In this document: piece by piece, positions 59,847 through 64,000 of the stretch
How the letters are laid out: each line of letters starts with the position of its first letter
Numbering within the stretch: the first letter of the stretch is position 1
DNA from: Oscillibacter hominis
GTDB lineage: Bacteria; Bacillota; Clostridia; Oscillospirales; Oscillospiraceae
DNA: 64,000 nucleotides
Direction of reading: 5' to 3'
Assembly: GCF_014334055.1 (NCBI RefSeq)
Contig: NZ_CP060490.1
Span: 682,001 to 746,000 of the forward strand
Notes under the pieces: generated by a model
Databases searched by the model: none
What the model was told of the DNA's origin: nothing
What the model saw: only the letters and a program-made list of their open reading frames with translations
Translations under genes and position numbers: made by a program

Positions 59847-61231
59847 GAAAGGATGGGCGGTGGGAAGGCCGGGTGGTCATCGGCTACGATGACAAAGGCC
59901 TCCCAAAAACCAAAAATGTCCTTGCCAAGACCAAGACGGAGTGCGAGGAAAAGCTGAACGCGCTGAAGAACACCATTACACCGCCTACCCCCGCAAAGGT
60001 CAAAGCGGATATGCCCTTCGGTGCGTGGGCAGAGCATTGGTACGAGACTCACAGCAAATCTGCCATCCGTCCCAGTACCCAGCGGTACTACGAGGGGATC
60101 ATCCGGCTGTATGTCAAACCGAAGCTGGGCCATATCCCGCTGAACAAGCTGACTGCCAACGACCTTCAGCAGCTCTACACATGGTTGAAAACAGAAGCTC
60201 GTCTGGAACAGGGGGATGGAAACGGCGGTCTTTCCGACAGCCAGGTGCGCGGCTGCCATAGCTTCTGTTCCCGCGCCTTGGAGCAGGCGGTCAAAGAGGG
60301 GCTGATCCCACAGAATCCCGCCGCAGGCTGTAAGTTCCCTTCTGTGCAGAGAAAGGAGATGCAGGTGCTGTCCCGCGAAGAGATGCAGCGGTTATTGATC
60401 CAAGCGAAGTACGAGGGCTATTACGAAGTGTTCCTGCTGGAGCTTGCCACGGGCCTGCGTTTGGGAGAGCTGATGGCACTCCAGTGGGAGGACCTGAACT
60501 TCACCACAGGAGAGCTTCGCGTCAACAAACAAGTGACCCGCACGAAGGACGGTCTGGTGGTCTCAGAGCCAAAGACGAAAGCGGCCGTTCGCACGGTGAT
60601 CCTGCCTCCCCCTGTCCTGGACGCACTAAAAGAATACAGGAAAACCGTGGATTCCCGCTGGCTGTTCCCATCTCCCAAAATAGACGACCAGCCCATGAGT
60701 CCAGGAAATATCAGTCACAAATTGCAGAAGATACTGCGGAACGCTGATTGTAAGCATGTCCGGTTTCATGACCTTCGGCACGTCTTTGCCACCAATGCTT
60801 TGAAGCACGGAATGGATATCAAGACCCTGTCCACCGTCATCGGTCATGTATCCTCGGCAACCACGCTGAATGTGTACTCCCATGTCACCGATGAGATGAA
60901 GCAGAAAGCCGCGGTCACCATCGACAGAGGCATCGGCAAGGCAGAGCCGCAGTCCATTCAACAGGCCGTGCCGCAAAAAACGATGACGGACTTCCAGCCC
61001 GCAAAGGACAAACGGCGAAAAAATAACACAGGCTGTCTGATGCAGCGGAGCGAAAACCGCTGGGAGGGCCGGTACAGGATGGTCATGCCGGACGGCACAA
61101 AGAAATACCGCTGCGTCTCCGCAAGGACCGAGGAGGAATGTGAGGCAAAGCTGGCTGAGCTGATCGCCACAGCAAGAGCGGAGATGGCGGCCCAAAAGGA
61201 ACGGTTGAAAGCGGAAGCCAGGGCAAGCTGA
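59804..61231 (+). CDS. Tyrosine recombinase 2 of a tandem pair, with a C-terminal AP2-like extension
   Basis: This 475-residue integrase has the arm-binding domain (MGRKRKSGDGTVRLRKDGRWEGRVV), a core-binding domain, and catalytic motifs ATGLRLGELMALQW (Arg), HDLRHVFATNAL (His-x-x-Arg) and LNVYSHVTDEM (Tyr). After the catalytic domain it has an unusual extra 90 residues with a second AP2-like segment, CLMQRSENRWEGRYRMV, repeating the arm-binding pattern. Its stop lies 200 bases from the right core site. A strong terminator (61233-61279) follows. The pair may divide roles in cutting core and arm sites. Confidence 0.93.
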   Translation: MGRKRKSGDGTVRLRKDGRWEGRVVIGYDDKGLPKTKNVLAKTKTECEEKLNALKNTITPPTPAKVKADMPFGAWAEHWYETHSKSAIRPSTQRYYEGIIRLYVKPKLGHIPLNKLTANDLQQLYTWLKTEARLEQGDGNGGLSDSQVRGCHSFCSRALEQAVKEGLIPQNPAAGCKFPSVQRKEMQVLSREEMQRLLIQAKYEGYYEVFLLELATGLRLGELMALQWEDLNFTTGELRVNKQVTRTKDGLVVSEPKTKAAVRTVILPPPVLDALKEYRKTVDSRWLFPSPKIDDQPMSPGNISHKLQKILRNADCKHVRFHDLRHVFATNALKHGMDIKTLSTVIGHVSSATTLNVYSHVTDEMKQKAAVTIDRGIGKAEPQSIQQAVPQKTMTDFQPAKDKRRKNNTGCLMQRSENRWEGRYRMVMPDGTKKYRCVSARTEEECEAKLAELIATARAEMAAQKERLKAEARAS

Positions 61232-61232
61232 A

Positions 61233-61279
61233 AAGAATCGCCGCATCGGGATGGGAAACCTCCCGGTGCGGCGATTCTT
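61233..61279 (+). terminator. Terminator after the tandem recombinases
   Basis: AAGAATCGCCGCATCGGGA (61233-61251) pairs with TCCCGGTGCGGCGATTCTT (61261-61279), nearly perfect over 19 bases. Confidence 0.8.
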
Positions 61280-61280
61280 G

Positions 61281-61304
61281 CTGTCTGTGGGCAAATATGT
61301 GGTC
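61281..61304 (+). promoter_or_regulatory. Candidate arm-type integrase site, right end
   Basis: CTGTCTGTGG-N6-ATGTGGTC, about 127 bases inside the right core. Same orientation as the left-end copy (45529-45552). Confidence 0.5.
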
Positions 61305-61431
61305 TTGGCAATGGCGCGGATTTTTAAGGGTAATAAATTATCATGAAAATGAGCGTATTTCAAGCTGTTTCAAGCATTTCAAGCCCAGTTAATCCGCTGG
61401 TAACAGAGAAGCGTGCATTGGATGCGGTGCC

Positions 61432-61437
61432 ATCAAT
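61432..61437. repeat. Right core site of the 16-kb element (ATCAAT)
   Basis: Matches 45413-45418. On the minus strand it reads ATTGAT, the Ile-Asp codons at positions 152-153 of the split parA. The chimeric frame continues into the element for 23 foreign residues (GTASNARFSV...) before a stop at 61360. Confidence 0.75.
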
Positions 61438-61890
61438 GAAAACATAATCCACCCCATATTTTTCTGCACACAGCTTGGTCAGTTGAGACAATGCGCCTGG
61501 GAGGTTTTGTAAGGCAGTCATTGCATTGTTGCTATTCATAGCCAAACTCAATGATGGCTCAAACTCAGATAAATCCATATGACCAGGAAGCAAGAATAGA
61601 TTAGTATTATTGGATGACGGAAAGCATTCAATCTCTTTTATGGGCTCAGGTCGGCTTTCAAACGCTACGCGAAGTGCATCCTTGACATTCATATTTTTGG
61701 TTTCTTCTCTGGTGTAGTAATCATCGAAATCATCGCCCAAGAAAAGAGCAGACATATTGCACTGTGGATCAGCATCCACTATGAGAACTTTTTTCTCTTT
61801 CATTGTGAGCATCCATGCTAAATTAAATGTTGTTAGGGTCTTACTCACGCCACCTTTATGGTTGAATAAAATTACGGTTTTATAGCTCAT
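61432..61890 (-). pseudogene. N-terminal part of a ParA-type ATPase, cut by the 16-kb insertion
   Basis: From ATG 61890 (AGGAG eight bases upstream) the frame reads MSYKTVILFNHKGGVSKTLTTFNLAWML with the deviant Walker A K-G-G-V-S-K-T, then KKVLIVDADPQCNMSALFLG (Walker A' region), to VDYVFID, where similarity stops. The frame continues into the inserted element to a stop at 61360. The remaining 180 residues of the protein lie at 44870-45412. The intact form would be a 333-residue ParA/Soj-like ATPase. It follows the DUF2971 gene in the same direction. Confidence 0.9.
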
Positions 61891-62020
61891 TATATGCACT
61901 CCTATTCTGAGGTTCTTTTGTGATTTGAAGATGTACTGCTTTCTAATAATTGCCTTCACTTTAACCGTTCATATAGCAGCAGTGCTCGTACCAGCTTTTC
62001 TACAATGTAGTTGCATTGAC

Positions 62021-62938
62021 CTAATATTCTTCACCAAACTTCGAAACAACTTTTTTATTTAGACAATAAGTAATAGGGTCTTTTTCCATTTTATAGAGGT
62101 CGATTCTGTTAGTAGAGCAATAATCTGTTACTTCCCGCTCAAATTCTGGTTGTGCCGCACATCCGAGAATGATGGAGCTTGGTGGGATCATATCAAGCAA
62201 TGCTCCTTTTTTGTCTGCATTCCATTGATCACCACAAGCTTTTTGATTTCGGATAATTCTCCACTCTTGTTCGTAGCCCCACTCAGGTGATTTTGAAGTG
62301 AGGCTTTGAATAAAAAGTTTCATTGTGTCGTTTTCAATACTTTGTGGATTAAGAAAATCAAAACATGTTCTTTTTCCAGAATATATTACCGGAACTGCTG
62401 TAAATTTTAGCATATTATTTATTGCCAATAGATCATACTCCACACAAATCCCTCGGTGATTATTTGCATAATGCGCCCACATCAGCAAAGAGTTTTCCGA
62501 TTCACTAAGACAGGAAACTCCAGTTGTGTCTCTCAATTCATTAAATTGGGCTCGCAGTTCTCGAAGCTGCTGATTCATCGTTGCCCGAAAATTTTTCCAC
62601 GCATTGCTCCCTGGACGGATTCCTCGATTGTCTGGAAACAATTTTAATGCTTCGTCAAAAACTTTTTTATCATCAATAGAAATGTCACAGTCAAACACAT
62701 CGTTGAAATTACATGGTGCGGAGTACCACATTTTATTCTTTTTAACAGCATTGACCTTTTCGGGTGTATCACTATAATATTTGTACAATGAGGCAGGCGC
62801 ACAACATTGATAATAATATCCGATTTCTGCATAAGCATGAGCCTTTTCAACTGGATTCCCTGTCATTGCAGTAAGGATTGCCGTATGTAATGCAATTTTC
62901 CATTCATCCTGTTCGTATTCTTTTTCTTGATTTTCCAT
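62021..62938 (-). CDS. DUF2971 protein
   Basis: This 305-residue protein has the DUF2971 signature: LYKYYSDTPEKVNAVKKNKMWYSAPCNFNDVFDCDI near residue 50, SLLMWAHYANNHRGICVEYDL near 150 and WGYEQEWRIIRNQ near 220. The family is of unknown function and is often found in defence or mobile regions. It starts nine bases after the HsdS stop and precedes parA by about 130 bases from stop to start, so it looks like part of one operon HsdS-DUF2971-ParA-HEPN. Confidence 0.8.
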   Translation of the reverse strand: MENQEKEYEQDEWKIALHTAILTAMTGNPVEKAHAYAEIGYYYQCCAPASLYKYYSDTPEKVNAVKKNKMWYSAPCNFNDVFDCDISIDDKKVFDEALKLFPDNRGIRPGSNAWKNFRATMNQQLRELRAQFNELRDTTGVSCLSESENSLLMWAHYANNHRGICVEYDLLAINNMLKFTAVPVIYSGKRTCFDFLNPQSIENDTMKLFIQSLTSKSPEWGYEQEWRIIRNQKACGDQWNADKKGALLDMIPPSSIILGCAAQPEFEREVTDYCSTNRIDLYKMEKDPITYCLNKKVVSKFGEEY

Positions 62939-62947
62939 CGTAACGCC

Positions 62948-64000
62948 TCACTTCAACCGCTCACATAGCGGCAGCAGCTGTTCCAGCTTTTCTACAATGC
63001 GTTTTTGCTCGGCAAGGGGTGGGAGGGGAAATGCTATTTGAGACAATATTTCTATATTAATATTTTTTTGTGCTGTTGAACGAGACAGTTTATCAAGAAT
63101 CGTTTTATAGCACATTAGTCCGTACATAAAAAACTCATTCGACATAATAGGCTTATAGGCATTAAACCCCACTACACTATCCGGAAAGCAAGAGTCAAAG
63201 TCTAAAATTGCAACATCACCGATATTTGCTGCAATAGTAAGGCAAACTGTACCCGATGGCCAGATTCTACTTTGCGCAACACCTTCTTGATTGTACATAG
63301 TTGACCAACAAAAAATATGACCATTAGCTCTGGCAACATCTCCAGTTTGAATAAATGGAAATGTCCCATTTATAAACAAATTCGGATCATTTCTTGGCCG
63401 TTTTTGAGATCGTCCTCGACTTAATTCGCCAATTTGTTGCAGCCTTACCCACTTCCAGCTCTCCGGAATATCAAAGGGCTTTTCGTCCTCGGTGATTTCG
63501 GGCAGGGGCTTTTCCTTTTTGATTTTCTTCTCGGCAATCAGCCGCTGCTTTTCCTGCTGAATCTCGGCAAAGAGTTCCTCTGCCGTACCTTCTTCGGGGC
63601 GCTGTTCCACCAGCTTGCCCTGAATGGCGTACTGCAAGAGGGATTTTTTCATATCCTCCGGGAAGCGGCTGTTAAACTGCTCCAGCTTGCTCCATGCCTG
63701 CTCGTAGCGATCAATATAGGGCAGCAGTTCCTCGATTTTAGCAATAATCCGCTTTTGCTCAGCAAGGGGTGGGAGGGGAAAACAACACATAGAGAGATAA
63801 TCTTTGTGTATTCTCTGCTGTCCTGCTGTTCCAGTAAAAGATTTCACTCCATTTTCAATAAAATAGGCAGACTTAAAAAACCATAGCAAAAAATCTCGTG
63901 ATAGCAAATCATTTACAACCCGAACAATGGATAGTTCAGTTGTACCTGCACCACAGCCGTTTTTCAGATTGCGAAAAACGACGGATTTTCTATTTTGGAA
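62948..64000 (-). CDS. hsdS: Type I restriction specificity subunit HsdS (partial; N-terminus off the right edge)
   Basis: The open frame enters from beyond 64000 and runs to 62948, giving at least 350 residues. It has the end of one target recognition domain (AGQQRIHKDYLSMCCFPLPPLAEQKRIIAKIEELLP), a helical linker, a second domain (SWKWVRLQQIGELSRGR...) and the matching repeat IAFPLPPLAEQKRIVEKLEQLLP. This is a different HsdS lineage from the one at 49935. The hsdM/hsdR partners would lie beyond the window. It leads the operon that also encodes DUF2971, ParA and HEPN. Confidence 0.92.
   Translation of the reverse strand, partial: FQNRKSVVFRNLKNGCGAGTTELSIVRVVNDLLSRDFLLWFFKSAYFIENGVKSFTGTAGQQRIHKDYLSMCCFPLPPLAEQKRIIAKIEELLPYIDRYEQAWSKLEQFNSRFPEDMKKSLLQYAIQGKLVEQRPEEGTAEELFAEIQQEKQRLIAEKKIKKEKPLPEITEDEKPFDIPESWKWVRLQQIGELSRGRSQKRPRNDPNLFINGTFPFIQTGDVARANGHIFCWSTMYNQEGVAQSRIWPSGTVCLTIAANIGDVAILDFDSCFPDSVVGFNAYKPIMSNEFFMYGLMCYKTILDKLSRSTAQKNINIEILSQIAFPLPPLAEQKRIVEKLEQLLPLCERLK

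Larger units (their letters stand above)
45413..61437. mobile_element. 16-kb integrated element carrying a type I R-M operon, inserted in parA
   Basis: The element is bounded by ATCAAT repeats and its removal restores a parA frame of about 333 codons. It carries, left to right: a promoter and frameshifted AlbA-type gene; hsdM, hsdS, an OLD-like ATPase, hsdR and a YgjP-like peptidase gene; a noncoding stretch; Xis- and Rep-like genes; a zinc-ribbon protein; and two tyrosine recombinases whose last stop is 200 bases from the right core. Both ends have CTGTCTGTGG-N6-ATGTGGTC (45529-45552, 61281-61304), likely arm-type integrase sites. No relaxase is seen, so it is non-mobilisable alone or uses a helper. 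Confidence 0.82.

Overview
The window looks like a chromosome segment of a gut-type Clostridia, probably Oscillospirales (Flavonifractor/Oscillibacter-like). Supporting signs are a G+C-rich core with Firmicutes hallmarks: the rplU-prp-rpmA-obg operon with a Prp-cleavable L27 leader, a SAM-I riboswitch before metK, a YlbM/TmcAL orthologue, and Opp/AraC-type metal uptake loci. The genus is inference only.

1-9.5 kb is visibly A+T richer. On the minus strand it holds an AraC-family regulator, an Opp/Nik-type importer (two permeases, two ATPases, one lipoprotein) and a pair of half-size ABC ATPase-permeases resembling YbtPQ/IrtAB. This content fits metallophore or peptide-metal uptake. A 21-bp-period direct repeat beside a good promoter is a probable AraC operator.

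9.6-36.4 kb is G+C-rich core: a tandem-OB SSB; a hydrolase-flavodoxin-GGT cluster; obg-rpmA-prp-rplU; a YczE-like membrane protein; mtnN-luxS; ackA; tmcAL; a lipoprotein; marR-MATE; an OPT transporter with a PqqD-like protein, pepD and a small protein; a rhomboid-like protein; SAM riboswitch-metK; a cold shock gene with a leader hairpin; a geranylgeranyl-reductase-like flavoprotein; an EamA transporter; a GT2 glycosyltransferase; and an O-antigen-ligase-like protein. mtnN, luxS and metK cover most of the activated methyl cycle.

36.6-64 kb is an accessory region at a tRNA-Pro(TGG) gene. Upstream of the intact tRNA are three truncated tRNA-Pro copies at exactly 224-bp steps, each losing similarity just after the anticodon loop. 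Downstream lies a decaying mobilizable element (38.3-43.1 kb): frameshifted integrase, relaxase with an in-frame TAG, frameshifted Rep-like gene, shortened excisionase-like gene. Its cargo appears to be a minus-strand operon of HsdS (running off the right edge), DUF2971, a ParA-type ATPase and a HEPN protein.

The main discovery is that parA is cut in two. Its N-terminal half is at about 61.4-61.9 kb and its C-terminal half at 44.9-45.4 kb. Both broken ends carry the 6-bp sequence ATCAAT (plus strand). Removing the intervening 16,019 bp rejoins the gene in frame into a protein of about 333 residues. The insert carries a complete type I restriction-modification operon (hsdM, hsdS, an OLD-like ATPase, hsdR, a YgjP-like metallopeptidase), a frameshifted AlbA-type gene, Xis- and Rep-like genes, and two overlapping tyrosine recombinases next to one end. 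Both ends have the bipartite motif CTGTCTGTGG-N6-ATGTGGTC, and the tRNA-Pro array has two inverted copies. This is one defence-bearing element inserted in another, with candidate core and arm sites visible.
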